A stretch of DNA of 64,000 nt from positions 343,459 to 407,458 of the forward strand of contig JAQMWT010000526.1 of assembly GCA_029834535.1 (NCBI GenBank). Reading direction: 5' to 3'. Below, one piece after another: positions 29,430 through 38,923 of the stretch (the stretch's first letter is position 1; each line of letters starts with the position of its first letter). Origin of the DNA: Chrysophaeum taylorii (Eukaryota > Sar > Pelagophyceae > Pelagomonadales > Pelagomonadaceae). Below the pieces are notes generated by a model that was given only the letters and a program-made list of their open reading frames with translations, made no database searches and had not been told where the DNA came from. Position numbers and translations under genes: made by a program.

Positions 29430-30950
29430 TAAATGGCACTCAAAGAAGAGTACCGCGTATCTCGCCGCCCTGTGGGCCAGCTTGTTCTTTTATTTTTTCT
29501 TCGTATAGAAGCCCAGAATCTTCTCTCTCGCAGCACCATTCGACGACATGCAGTGCTGGCTCGTCCTCGAGACTGGACTTTCCCTCGAAGATGAGCCTGG
29601 CTTTGTTGCTTAGCACGCTTTTCCCTCACGCTCTTCGGGTCGTATTGGAAAGGCCGTTATCTGCCACGAGGTAGTCAGTCGGGATCACGATATTCCAACA
29701 CGGTCTTGGACCGTCGAGACTCGAGGCTAGTATTGTGGCGTAAACACGCCACAACGTCATTGCCTGTGGCGACACATCTCGAGCCTCGTCGCTTGTCGTT
29801 TCTCTGACGAGGAAAGAGTATCATATGACATAGGCAGCCGGCCGCTTCGTTAGAAGAGTTGCTGGGTGCTTGACGTAGAGTCGACCACATGCAGCAAAAA
29901 AAGGTACGAGCTGTTGTCTGTCCCCTGTAGTGGTTTTTCTCAAACACCCGCCCCTCTTGGCCGGACCAGAGGCCTCAACAACCCTTTCTCCCAACCCGAA
30001 CCGCGGGTGAAACCACCACACGCCCGATCTCAGCGCAACCACCTCACGCCATCACGAAATCGGACAATTAAAATGAGCGTAATTGGAAGAAGACAGCAAG
30101 AAAGCAATACAAATGCCTAGTGCATTGGGTTCAGTGGAAGCGCAAGTGGGGATGTCAAGATGACACCCCCTCCATAATTGCGAGGTCAGTACCAGAGCAA
30201 CAATCAGGGTAAGTCATGTGGCAGGCAGGCAAGTGGGGGGATGGGCGTTACCGCAGGGGTATATACAGCCCCGGGCACTCGCACACACGAGGACCGGCAT
30301 TCCTACCCCCACCTTTTGGTTTTGGGCCCTTACAGCGCTCGAGGTGGTTCGCGCGTTCGAACCCGCCCCACCGCTGCGCCGCAAGGAGTGTGTGAGTGCC
30401 TTCGAAGCAGTTGCCGTCGCCAACTGCTGGAGCCCAATCGTCTAGCACACACACTAGACCCCCCTCGTCTGGGCGCTCTCACTTACCAGGACCGGATGTT
30501 CATCTCCGACGCAGATGTTCATCTTAAGCAGATGGCGTCGCCGTCTGCTGGGCCCCCGCAGTCACGCATACATGCTTGGCTCGCCCCAGTCTAGATGTTC
30601 ACGTTTCACTATGATGGGGAAGCACAGGGGTATATATAGCCCCGGGCACTCGCACACACCAGCACCGGCAATGCGGCGGCATTCCTACCCTCACCTTTTG
30701 CCATGTTTTGGTTACTGCCACCCCCCCCCCCCGCGCCTGTTTAAAACAGCCCCCCCCTGAAGAAAACGGTCTGCCGTTACGTACAAGAAGCTGACTCGGA
30801 CACAAGAATCGGACACAAGAATCGCAGACCGCCGAGAGGCGCACACAGATGACTTCATACCAGGCCAGGGTGCCGCGATGACGCGGAGTGCGAAAGCGCC
30901 AAGGTAGGTTAGTTTCGCCGCGGTCAGGTTGTGGCACGTCGAGGTTAAAA
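29430..30950. other. Gene-free stretch with low-complexity sequence
   Basis: No supported gene. It contains a duplicated TATA-bearing repeat (listed separately), a CA-rich tract near 30455-30470 and a poly-C run of about 13 at 30720-30732. The sequence immediately 3' of the J-domain gene (30760-30950) holds nothing recognisable. Confidence 0.55.
30254..30701 (+). repeat. Pair of ~75-bp repeats carrying a TATA-like core
   Basis: Copy 1 (30254-30320) and copy 2 (30625-30701) share 'CAGGGGTATATA(C/T)AGCC' , 'CCGGGCACTCGCACACAC', 'ACCGGCA' and 'ATTCCTACC(C/T)(T/C)CACCTTTT'. Copy 2 carries a small internal duplication around 'GGCAATGCGGCGGCATT'. Each has a perfect TATA-type octamer bounded by G and C runs. 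They are ~370 bp apart in direct orientation. They could be solo promoter-like ends of a lost element. Confidence 0.65.
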
Positions 30951-31781
30951 TTAGCGGACGAGGGAGCAATCCTGGCGTCGGACCATGATGCCATGCTTGG
31001 GGGAGCAAGAGAAGTAGGTGGTGCCTTTGATGGTGCCGTTGTTCTTGCCGTCGGGGAGGTCGAGCGCGACGCCGACCCAGTCGCCTTTGGCGTAGTGGAC
31101 AGGGCCAACGAACTTGACGGTGCCCGTCGCGCCGCGAACACGGACCTTGGCGCCGACGACGACTGCGGCGTTGGTGTCTCTGTTTTTTGTGCCGGGAGAG
31201 CGCTTGTTGGTGGTGTATCTGGGGCGTCGCGGGGGCTTGGGGGGGTCCTCGACGTAGAAGCCGGGACAGAGCGCGGCGCGGGCGAGGTCGTCGAGGTCGT
31301 CGAGGTGCGTCGCCGCCAAGGCCTCGAGGACGTCGTCGGGCAGACCGTCCAAGTCGCAGTCGTCGGCCATGTCGCGCATAACGTTGCGCATTTGGCCGGC
31401 GAGCTCCGGCGAGACGTCGTCGTCGAAGGAGTCGAGCATGCCGTCCAACATCATGGCTCGCGCGAGCTCCGGGGGCGGGGCGGGGATGCCCGTCGCGGCG
31501 CACATCGACTTAAACTGCGCATACATCTCCTCGTATACCTCCTCCATTTCGCGCCGCAGCTCCTCCTCGGAGATACCAGTCGTCTCGGCGACGTAGTTGG
31601 GGTCCGTAAGACATTTGTAGGCCTCTGCAACGCGCTGGAATTTTGCCTTGGCCTGGGGGTCGGGGTTCTTGTCGGGGTGCGTCGCGAGCGCCGCGCGCTT
31701 GTATGCCTTCTTGATTGCCTCGGGGGGCGCGCACGCGGGCACCCCGAGCAGCTCGCACGCCTCATCCTTCCCGATCCCCAT
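30951..31781 (-). CDS. J-domain (DnaJ) / CAP-Gly fusion protein
   Basis: 276 residues from ATG 31781. Residues ~5-65 form a J domain with the diagnostic 'HPDK' after 'IKKAYKRAALAT', which stimulates Hsp70 ATPase. A helical middle region (~70-190) is acidic. Residues ~205-270 are a CAP-Gly domain: 'VRVRGATGTVKFVGPVHYAK', 'GDWVGVALDLPDGKNNG', 'YFSCSPKHGIMVR'. CAP-Gly domains bind the EEY/F tails of tubulin and EB proteins through the 'GKNDG' loop, which is 'GKNNG' here. The pairing suggests an Hsp70 co-chaperone delivered to microtubules or tubulin, analogous in domain mix to tubulin cofactors; this is inference. It is divergent from NOC2 across 52 bases. The ORF extends upstream but has no better ATG. 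Confidence 0.88.
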   Translation of the reverse strand: MGIGKDEACELLGVPACAPPEAIKKAYKRAALATHPDKNPDPQAKAKFQRVAEAYKCLTDPNYVAETTGISEEELRREMEEVYEEMYAQFKSMCAATGIPAPPPELARAMMLDGMLDSFDDDVSPELAGQMRNVMRDMADDCDLDGLPDDVLEALAATHLDDLDDLARAALCPGFYVEDPPKPPRRPRYTTNKRSPGTKNRDTNAAVVVGAKVRVRGATGTVKFVGPVHYAKGDWVGVALDLPDGKNNGTIKGTTYFSCSPKHGIMVRRQDCSLVR

Positions 31782-31833
31782 CGTCACTCTCCCCTCATCG
31801 ATTAAATTTGTCTCCGAAAAAAAAAATCGATCG
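31782..31833. promoter_or_regulatory. 52-bp divergent gap between J/CAP-Gly and NOC2 genes
   Basis: Only 52 bases separate the two ATG codons. An A9 tract occurs at 31817-31826, which may exclude nucleosomes. No TATA box is seen. Both start codons presumably use one promoter. Confidence 0.45.
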
Positions 31834-33963
31834 ATGGGCAAAGCTCGCGGGGTTCGCGCGAAACGGCGAGTTGCCAAGAAGCTTACCAAAATGAAAGGGC
31901 CCGCGGCGGTCCGCGACCTCGACGTCGACGAATTCCTCGCGGGCGAGCACATGGCCGACGACGCTGTCGTCGTGGCGGCCGAGGAGCCCCCAGATGGTGG
32001 CGCCAGCGCGGACGAAGAAGAAGACAACAAGGGCAATAATGCCGAGATCGCCGACGACCACCAGGCTGAACTCGACGCCCTCAAGGACAAGGACCCTGAC
32101 TTCTACAAGTTTCTCCAGGAAAACGACAGGGGCCTGCTCCACTTCGAGGCGGAAGAAGGCGATGCGGACGACGAAGAGGACGACGAGGATGATGACCAGC
32201 AAGTTGACGACGACGACGACGAAGATGACGACGACGAAGATGACGAGCAAGGCGAGGACGACGACGACGAAGAGGAGGAGGATGAGCGAAGAGCGGCGCG
32301 AGTGGTGGAAAGAAAGGTGCTGACGAGCGAACGGCTCGAGGCGCTGCTCGCGTCGTCGAGGCAGGCTTCGCTGCGGTCGATCAAACGGCTCATCGCGCTG
32401 CTGCGGTGCGCCGTCGCGCCGCCAGACGCGGCCGACCTGCCGTTCGAGATCTTGGAGCCCGAGGTGCGGCGGCGTGCGGCCGAAGCCGCGCTCGATCAAC
32501 TCGCGCCCAAGTTTGCGGTCGTCGAGAAGAAGCGCGAGCTGTACGCGCGCGCGACTGTCAAGGTCATCCTCGAGGCTCTCCGGCAGGACGGCACCGTGCT
32601 GCAGCGCATCGCCGTCGCCAAGCTCCGGTCGTACGTCGACGTCGTGCCCCCCAAGCTGGTGACGAGACTGATACGCGCGCTCGTCGACGGCTGGGCCAGA
32701 CCGATCGAAGAGAACGAGGACAACGAGGAGCAAGTCAAGGCTGAACGCACGTACCAGGTCGAGTGCTACTTGCGGCTGCGCGAGTTGATCCCGCAGGAGG
32801 AGGAGTATGGACTTCGAAAGGCATACTCGGCGTTCGCGCGCAAGGTGGCCAACGCCTCTCACAACCCGGCCAAGGCGAGGAAACGCGCGGCGTCGGTGTC
32901 GTTCGCGGCCGCGTGCGTCTCGCAGCTCTACGCGCAGGCCGACGCCCACACGGCGTACCGCGTCGCGTTTGCGTACGTGAGGCAGCTCGCGCTCAAGGTG
33001 CGGAGCGCGCTGGCCGCCCGAGATGCTCAAGACGTCCTGTGCTGGCGTTTCCTCAACGTCGCGCGGTGCTGGGCGTCGGCCGTGTCGCAGAGCGCGCGCG
33101 ACGAGCATCTCGGGCCCCTCGTCTTCCCACTCTGTCAGATATGTTTTGCTGCCGCCGAGGTCGCCAAGAGCCCGCGCTACGCGCCCTTTCGCCTCCATCT
33201 CGCTCGCTGCCTTCACGCCGTCGCGGCGGCGGCCGAGTTGTACGTCCCGACGACGCGCATCTTGCTCGGCGTCCTCGGCGACGCGCCGTCACAAGGCAAG
33301 AAGAAGAAGGGCTCCCCCAAGAAGAAGACGCAGCAGCAACAGCCGAACGGTGGCATCAACCACCAAGCCGCGCAGCTCCTCGCGTTCGCGATCGAGACGC
33401 CCGATGGTGGCGGCGACGAGGTTGGGCGCGAGGCGTGCGACCTGCTGGGCGACTGGCTCGAGCTCGTCCGCTTCTCTCCCGCGTGCCCCGAGCTCGTCCT
33501 CGTTCCCATACTCGCGCTCAAGAAGGTCGCCAAGGACGCTTCGCCCGTACTCCGCGCGGCGTGTTCGTCGGCGGTTGCCGCGATGGAGTCGGCCGCCGAC
33601 GCGGCCAAGACGGAACGCGACAAGCTCCAGGTGGCGCCCAAGGACCTCGCCGGGACATTTGAGCCCCTCAGGCCCGACTCCGCGCCTTCCGTCAAAGACC
33701 GCCTCAGCCAGCGGCGCCACCAGCGCGACAAGCGCCGCGCTAAGCTCGCCGCGAGCGCCGCGTCGAAAAGCAAGGTACCGACGCCCTCTCAACAGCAACA
33801 AAGAAAACAACAACAGTCGGGCGCGAAGGCGCCCGCAGCCAAGCGGCCGCGCCCGGCCATCATGCCCGTCGACGACGCCGCCGCCGCCGCTTTGTCGGCT
33901 GCTGCGACATCGTCGTCACCCGACGATGACGTCGTGACGACTCTCAATATCGACGATTTTTGA
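31834..33963 (+). CDS. NOC2: Nucleolar complex protein 2 (NOC2-like), 60S ribosome assembly factor
   Basis: 709 residues from ATG 31834. A basic N-terminus ('GVRAKRRVAKKLTKMKG') for nucleolar targeting, then 'LKDKDPDFYKFLQENDRGLL', a characteristic NOC2 segment, followed by a very long Asp/Glu run (~105-150). The conserved helical core includes 'VAFAYVRQLALKVRSALAAR', 'WRFLNVARCWASAVSQ', 'LGPLVFPLCQICFAAAEVAK' and 'APFRLHLARCLHAVAAAAEL'. These align with the NOC2 family repeats that pack on the pre-60S particle with NOC1 or NOC3. A Lys/Gln-rich low-complexity piece is inserted after the core ('SPKKKTQQQQPN'), and the C-terminus is basic with Gln runs. The function is pre-ribosome export from nucleolus to nucleoplasm. 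The overall match is clear. Confidence 0.88.
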   Translation: MGKARGVRAKRRVAKKLTKMKGPAAVRDLDVDEFLAGEHMADDAVVVAAEEPPDGGASADEEEDNKGNNAEIADDHQAELDALKDKDPDFYKFLQENDRGLLHFEAEEGDADDEEDDEDDDQQVDDDDDEDDDDEDDEQGEDDDDEEEEDERRAARVVERKVLTSERLEALLASSRQASLRSIKRLIALLRCAVAPPDAADLPFEILEPEVRRRAAEAALDQLAPKFAVVEKKRELYARATVKVILEALRQDGTVLQRIAVAKLRSYVDVVPPKLVTRLIRALVDGWARPIEENEDNEEQVKAERTYQVECYLRLRELIPQEEEYGLRKAYSAFARKVANASHNPAKARKRAASVSFAAACVSQLYAQADAHTAYRVAFAYVRQLALKVRSALAARDAQDVLCWRFLNVARCWASAVSQSARDEHLGPLVFPLCQICFAAAEVAKSPRYAPFRLHLARCLHAVAAAAELYVPTTRILLGVLGDAPSQGKKKKGSPKKKTQQQQPNGGINHQAAQLLAFAIETPDGGGDEVGREACDLLGDWLELVRFSPACPELVLVPILALKKVAKDASPVLRAACSSAVAAMESAADAAKTERDKLQVAPKDLAGTFEPLRPDSAPSVKDRLSQRRHQRDKRRAKLAASAASKSKVPTPSQQQQRKQQQSGAKAPAAKRPRPAIMPVDDAAAAALSAAATSSSPDDDVVTTLNIDDF

Positions 33964-34036
33964 GAAGAGGAGGATTGCTGCCCTGAATCCTCACAATCCA
34001 CGCCATCGCAGTGGAATCTGCCACCCACCATGACGG

Positions 34037-34993
34037 CTATTTGGCACGTGGGAGGCAGTAGGATTTGATGGCGTCTTGAACGGTAGTGGGGAAAATAGAG
34101 GGTGGATCGGGGAGGACGGTGGAGTAGTCGTAAACACGGTCTCCTCCGACCGTGCGGAAGACGGAGGCGGGATCGTGGGTCGGGTTCCCTTCGCCAGGAG
34201 GCTTGGAGGCGAGGTCCAAGGAGACGTTGGAGGCCTCGGGAGTGTCGAGTGCGGCGCAACAGACGCGCGCTACGTCGGCACGCGGAATCGAACGGGACTT
34301 TAACTCGAGGAGCTCGTCATCGACGCCGACCAAAAGCTCGCGTTTCTCTGGTGCCTCGTCGACGAGGCCGCCGGGGTGGACGATCGTGTAGTCCAAGCCC
34401 GACGCGATGAGATAGCGTTCGGCTTTGCGCTTCCAGAGTAATATGTCGCCGCCCGACCCGTCTTCTCGTCGGCCAATCGAATTCAAAAAGTTTTCGGGGT
34501 CCGTGCCCCCCATCGAAGACACGAAAATGAATTTCTTCACGCCAGCCTCGACGGCAGCGTCGATTTGGTTCTTCGCGCCGATCCAGTCGACTTCTTCGGG
34601 CGTACCCTTTTGCGGAAATTTGAACTCGGGTCGCCCCGCGTCAGCGCGCCTTAAAATTTGTTTCTTGAACAACACCTTGACGATCGACCACGGCTTGATC
34701 GCCGGGACGGCCGACGTGCACAGGACGACCGCCTCGCATCCGCGCATCGCCTTCACCAGCCCCTCGCGGTCCGACACGTCGCCGCTCACGATCTCATTAT
34801 CCGACGCCCCCTTCTTCGCGAGCACGCGCTTCGCCTTCTTCGACCGGGCGAGTCCCAAAGGCTCGAACCTGGCCGACTCCTTCTTCAAGTTCTCAAACAC
34901 GAGGCTTCCCTGCGCGCGCCGTCAACGACACACACCTTCTCTAAAGATAGCTCCTACCGTTCGCCCGCCAGCGCCGGTTACGAGCACGCGCAT
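34037..34993 (-). CDS. NmrA-like atypical SDR, NAD(P)-binding protein (one 48-nt intron)
   Basis: Exon 1 is tiny (34993-34958, 12 codons). A GTAGGA...GCGCAG intron (34957-34910, phase 0) follows, then exon 2 (34909-34037), giving 302 residues. Splicing creates 'MRVLVTGAGGRTGSLVFENL', a perfect NmrA-type dinucleotide loop (GxxGxxG), which no unspliced frame provides. Downstream features fit: 'GDVSDREGLVKAMRGCEAVV', 'GVKKFIFVSSMGG', 'WKRKAERYLIASGLDYTIV' then 'HPGGL', and 'SIPRADVARVCCAAL'. These proteins reduce or sense NAD(P)H; plant and algal relatives occur in plastids and act on chlorophyll, quinone or stress metabolism. No transit peptide is present here. Confidence 0.85.
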
Positions 34994-35107
34994 ACTAAGT
35001 GCTGGCACCGCGCAAAGGGCAACCATCGACAACATCGAGGAGGCCATTATGAATTACTACTCTTGCGTGTGGTTAGTTGTTGACGTCGCGATCTTCTGCT
35101 CCCTACA

Positions 35108-35212
35108 GGGTGGGTGCGGGTGCGGGTGTGGGTGTGGGTGTGGGTGCGGGTGTGGGTGTGGGTGTGGGTGCGGGTGTGGGTGTGGGTGTGGGTGCGGGTG
35201 TGGGTGCGAGTG
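35108..35212 (+). repeat. (GGGTGC/GGGTGT)n hexanucleotide array
   Basis: About 17 units of GGGTGY run without a break across 105 bases, mixing C and T at the last position. The G-triplets every six bases make this strand able to form G-quadruplexes. It lies just beyond the C-terminal end of the GH1 gene and upstream of the NmrA-like gene's start. Confidence 0.92.
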
Positions 35213-35310
35213 TGCATGTGATGAATGAAGAAGAGAGGTCGGTCGCTGTACGAGGAGGAAGTCTGGAAGAAAAATCCGGAAGGAAAAAAGGGAAGCACGC
35301 CTCCACTTAC

Positions 35311-37287
35311 TCAGACAACGGCGTAGTTCGTGCCGTGGGATGGGCGGGCGGCTGGTTTGGTGTCGGTGCTCCCAAGAACAACGCCATCGTCGGCATCCTT
35401 GATGCGGGGCCCGCGGCGAAGGGGCGCGTAGCCATGATTCCACTTGGAAGCGGCCTTCTTCGCAGAAGTCTTGCTGGGGGGAGATTCAGCGCCGTCGCGA
35501 GAGCCGGCAAAGCGGCAGCGACGGACGCAGAGACAACAGTCGGCCGCGAATTGGAGGAGGCAGATGAGGCAACGTAGGCCGGGAGAGAACTTACTCCCTG
35601 AAGCGCGCAACACCGCGATGAACGACACAAAGACGAGAAATGGCAACAAGAGGTACTTGAAGAAGAAGAAAAAGACGACGACGAATCCGCGGTGGTCGCG
35701 GAAAGCTCGGCCTTCACCTCCGTCGGCGCGAAAAATAAGGTCACAGTCTGGAAGGTCGAGGGTGTCGCGGAAGGTTTTCTTGGGCGTGATAAACCTCCTG
35801 ACGTAGGTCGCCGAGAACTTTGGGGTGCGCTCCTGGGTCTCGTAGTCGACGTAGGTCAGGCCGAAGCGGGTCTTGAAGCCGTCTGCCCACTCGTAGTTGT
35901 CCATGAGCGACCACATAAAGTAGGCGCCGACGCGAACGTCGTCGAGGACGGCCGCCGCGGAGACGTTCGAGACGTAGTCCCGATAAAAGGTGCAGCGCTC
36001 GAGGTCGTTGATTTCGGCGTCCTCGGATTGGGTGCCGTTGCCCCAGCCGTTTTCGGTGATGATCATCGTCATGTTGGGGTAGCGGTTGTTGTAGAAGTTG
36101 AGGAGCGCCCGGATGCCCTTGCCGTAGTTGAACAACCAGCCGGTCGTGGATGGCGTGCCGATTGGTTTTTTTGAAGTGAAGTTGTAGCCAGACGTGGCGG
36201 CCCCCGCGTCGTACACGAAGCCGTACCGTTGGCTCTTGGACGTATTGATCGGCTCGCGCGCGAACATCGACGTGTACGTGTTCATGAACAGGTGGCCGTC
36301 GTGCGCGTCCTTAACCAGCGCGATCTCCTCGGGCGTCCAGGCTAACTTGGTGGAGCGGTCTAAAATGACCTTTGACACCGACGCGGGCCAGCGGCCGTAA
36401 AATATCGGGTCGAAAAACAGCGGCAGTTGCCACTCGAGGGACCGCGTCGCCGCGTCGACGTCGTCGGGCGTGAACGCGACGCGAAAGTCGCCGTTTAACG
36501 TGATCCCCAAACCCTCGCCGGGGCGATCCACTTGCGTCCACTTCTTGAAGGCGTGTCCGTGCGCCAAAATTAAGCCCTTGGCGGCGGCGTACGCCTCGAC
36601 GTCGTCGTCGCCGACGTAGCACCTATCGCGGCGGCCGCAGCGGCCAGGCGCGTGCACGCCCGCCCCCGAGTACCCATTCTGGATAATGGTGAGGGGTTCG
36701 TTGATCGTGATCCAGTACGAGACGTCGTCCTTGAACGCCTCGAGGAGCAGCCCCGCGTATTCCCCGAACACGCGAGGCATCCAATCGCACAGCCAAGCGC
36801 TCGCGCAGCCCGTAAGCGCGGCGTGCTCCTCGAGCGACAACGGGAGGTCCCAATGGAACATGGTCAAGGCTACCTTGATACCCCGAGCCTTGTACGCATC
36901 GATGACGGCGCGGTAGTGCGCGATCCCCGCGTCGTTTCTTACTAGCTCGAGGCCGTTCGCGTACGTCGCGACTCGCGTCCACGACACAGACAACCGCGCG
37001 GCGCCGAACCCGTACTCCTTGGTCAGCTGGGCCGACTCTTCGTACCTCGCGAAATCCTCGTCGGCACGCCCCGCGTTCTCGCCGTCGTAGACGCGCCAAT
37101 TCCCGTCAGGTCTCTTGGCCAGGATCACTTTGCTCGTCTCGGGGGTATCGAACGCGTCCCAAATGCTCGGCGTCCGTCCGTCGGCCTCCCGATACCCCTC
37201 GACTTGGTACGCCGCGGTCGCGGTCCCCCACAACACCTTCCCAAGGCTCGGCTTCACGCCCAAGGCGCCGACCACCAGTGCGAGCAT
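35311..37287 (-). CDS. Glycoside hydrolase family 1 (beta-glucosidase-like), membrane anchored
   Basis: 658 residues from ATG 37287. A short hydrophobic leader ('MLALVVGALG') precedes the barrel, which opens with 'LWGTATAAYQVEGYREADGR'. The acid/base Glu lies in 'ITINEP' (residue ~197) and the nucleophile Glu in 'IITENG' (~412); 'FMWSLMDNYEWADGFKTRFG' with 'YVDYETQERTPK' closes the barrel. A retaining beta-glycosidase is thus complete. Residues ~530-556 ('KYLLLPFLVFVSFIAVLR') form one membrane span, and a ~100-residue Cys-rich then polar tail follows, unusual for GH1. A perfect GTAAGT donor occurs within the tail coding region, so the last part may be spliced, but no acceptor gave a more convincing end. 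It is divergent from the ABM gene (107 bases). Confidence 0.9.
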   Translation of the reverse strand: MLALVVGALGVKPSLGKVLWGTATAAYQVEGYREADGRTPSIWDAFDTPETSKVILAKRPDGNWRVYDGENAGRADEDFARYEESAQLTKEYGFGAARLSVSWTRVATYANGLELVRNDAGIAHYRAVIDAYKARGIKVALTMFHWDLPLSLEEHAALTGCASAWLCDWMPRVFGEYAGLLLEAFKDDVSYWITINEPLTIIQNGYSGAGVHAPGRCGRRDRCYVGDDDVEAYAAAKGLILAHGHAFKKWTQVDRPGEGLGITLNGDFRVAFTPDDVDAATRSLEWQLPLFFDPIFYGRWPASVSKVILDRSTKLAWTPEEIALVKDAHDGHLFMNTYTSMFAREPINTSKSQRYGFVYDAGAATSGYNFTSKKPIGTPSTTGWLFNYGKGIRALLNFYNNRYPNMTMIITENGWGNGTQSEDAEINDLERCTFYRDYVSNVSAAAVLDDVRVGAYFMWSLMDNYEWADGFKTRFGLTYVDYETQERTPKFSATYVRRFITPKKTFRDTLDLPDCDLIFRADGGEGRAFRDHRGFVVVFFFFFKYLLLPFLVFVSFIAVLRASGSKFSPGLRCLICLLQFAADCCLCVRRCRFAGSRDGAESPPSKTSAKKAASKWNHGYAPLRRGPRIKDADDGVVLGSTDTKPAARPSHGTNYAVV

Positions 37288-37394
37288 CTTGTTTGTTGCC
37301 CAATTACAATTCTTCTGGATGAGTGAGTTCTTCGTTGTACCGGCATTTATTTATTTATTTATTTATTTGTGTACCGGTGGAGAAAAGACGAAGG

Positions 37395-38366
37395 ATGCGG
37401 TCGTGGTGGTGGGTCGCTGTTCTCCTCTCCGACGTCGCTGGTGCGTTGCGAGCCGCGCCCCCCCGGATGGCGGCGACCATGCCGGAGGCAGCCCCGGCGA
37501 GCCTTCTGCCCGCCGAGCGGTACATCGCGTCGAACCGATTCGAGACGCGCTCTGGGGCGGCCGCCAAGTTCGAGGCGCGGTGGGCCAACCGCAAGTCGCG
37601 GCTCGCGACGCTGCCGGGGTTCCGGTACTTCACGCTGCTGCGTCAAGTGCCACTCGCCGAAGTCGTCGGCGACCGCGGTGCGCAGGCGATGGGTGGGAGC
37701 GAGCCCAAGTACGACTACATGTCGTTCACTATCTGGGAGGACGAGGCGAGCTTCGACGAGTGGCGCCAGGGAGACGCCTTCAAGGAGGCCCACGGCGGCA
37801 CGTCGATCGGCGCCTTTCTGTCGGCCATGGTGAGCTCGCTCCGCGTCCTCAAGGGCGCGCCGACCCCCGCGTTCTACGAGGGCATCCTACATCTCAGCGC
37901 GCCGCCGACCGACGATCCCTCGAAGATTGTTAAGGACGGCTGGCGCCTCGTCGAGGCCGACGGCGTCAGCGTGCTTCCGGCCGAGTGCTTCGTCGCGGCG
38001 AACCGCTTCGCTGTGCGCGAGGGCGCGAATCGGGATTTTGAGGACCGTTGGTCGAGCCGCGACTCGGCCCTCGTCGAGATGCCGGGCTTCAAGTCCTTCA
38101 CCATGCTGCGCCGCGACGGCGCGACCAAGAACGACCCTAAGGGCGACACTTTCAACTACATGTCCTTCACCGTTTGGCAGGATAAAGCCAGCTTCCTCAA
38201 CTGGCGCAACTCCCAGAGCTTCAAGGATGCTCACTCGGGTGGCGGGGGGAAGTCTGCCGACGACGGCGACGAGGAGAAGAAGAAGGCTCCACCCCCCTGG
38301 ATCCGCCCGCCCACCGTCGCTTTCTGGGAAGGTGTCCTCGAAATCACCTCGCCCGCCGGAGCTTGA
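37395..38366 (+). CDS. Secreted or organelle-targeted protein with two ABM (antibiotic-biosynthesis-monooxygenase-like) domains
   Basis: 323 residues from ATG 37395; the upstream open frame starts only at a GTG. The first ~20 residues ('MRSWWWVAVLLSDVAGALRA') make a signal peptide, and the following 'APPRM' could lead into a plastid transit region. Two ABM modules follow: residues ~43-155 ('ASNRFETRSGAAAKFEARWA', 'LPGFRYFTLLRQ', 'SFTIWEDEASFDEWRQ') and ~195-320 ('NRFAVREGANRDFEDRWSS', 'MPGFKSFTMLRRD', 'SFTVWQDKASFLNWRN'). ABM folds include the IsdG/HmoA haem monooxygenases, where Asn, His and Trp matter; here Asn and Trp occur in each module but the His is not obvious. The N-terminal (TTTA)n at 37345-37368 lies in the short promoter. 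Confidence 0.82.
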   Translation: MRSWWWVAVLLSDVAGALRAAPPRMAATMPEAAPASLLPAERYIASNRFETRSGAAAKFEARWANRKSRLATLPGFRYFTLLRQVPLAEVVGDRGAQAMGGSEPKYDYMSFTIWEDEASFDEWRQGDAFKEAHGGTSIGAFLSAMVSSLRVLKGAPTPAFYEGILHLSAPPTDDPSKIVKDGWRLVEADGVSVLPAECFVAANRFAVREGANRDFEDRWSSRDSALVEMPGFKSFTMLRRDGATKNDPKGDTFNYMSFTVWQDKASFLNWRNSQSFKDAHSGGGGKSADDGDEEKKKAPPPWIRPPTVAFWEGVLEITSPAGA

Positions 38367-38923
38367 TTGATTTCTTGTGTCTGTGATTCAGCAGCAGCAG
38401 CAGCACCAGCAACCCCACAATTCTCCGCGAATACCTATAGATAATAATAGGTATGTGTGTGTGTCTTTTCTGGGATTTGCAGCAGTCCCGTGGGTTGATG
38501 ATGACCGACAAGTAGTAATACCGCCGTCATTTTTTACTATTTACACCCTTGCGACAAACAGGGCAACTTTTGTGCGATGGTAGCACTGGATGGTCGCGTC
38601 CCCCAATAGGTGACCGTCGAGTGGAGGCAAACTCGAAGAGTACTTTTTGTTAAAATAAAATCGACGCGTCATGTACGCACAAAAATCGCTGCTGCTGCTG
38701 CTGCTGCTGCTGCTATCTGCCGGTGTCTTCCTAGCTTTTCAAATAAAAGCACACATCCTCGCGCACATCATATGGCATCTTTAAGCGACGGCCGCCCTGC
38801 CCCGTGATGCGTCAAGCACTGGAGGATCGATCGAACCCGAGCCGAGCGGATTCGCGATGAACACCTTCCGTCGCCCAATGCCGCGTGGTTGGTTGTCGCG
38901 AAGACGAAGCCACAATACTACTA
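38367..38923. other. Gene-free spacer with trinucleotide runs
   Basis: Contains (CAG)n at about 38390-38405, a (GTGT) run near 38452-38462 and a (CTG)n tract at about 38689-38715. No gene or RNA is supported. Confidence 0.6.

Noticed and set aside
30335-30370. 'GCGTTCGAACCCGC' resembling a tRNA T-arm
   Set aside because: No matching acceptor, D-arm or anticodon stem can be built around it. I found no tRNA or rRNA in the window.
35108-35212. (GGGTGY)n as an interstitial telomere
   Set aside because: The unit differs from known TTAGGG/TTTAGGG telomeres and no array end or subtelomere feature lies beside it.
35446-35600. Possible 121-nt intron in the GH1 tail (GTAAGT donor, CCCCCAG end)
   Set aside because: Joining shifts the frame to a less protein-like, Arg/Pro-rich end; the unspliced tail is kept, with the doubt noted.
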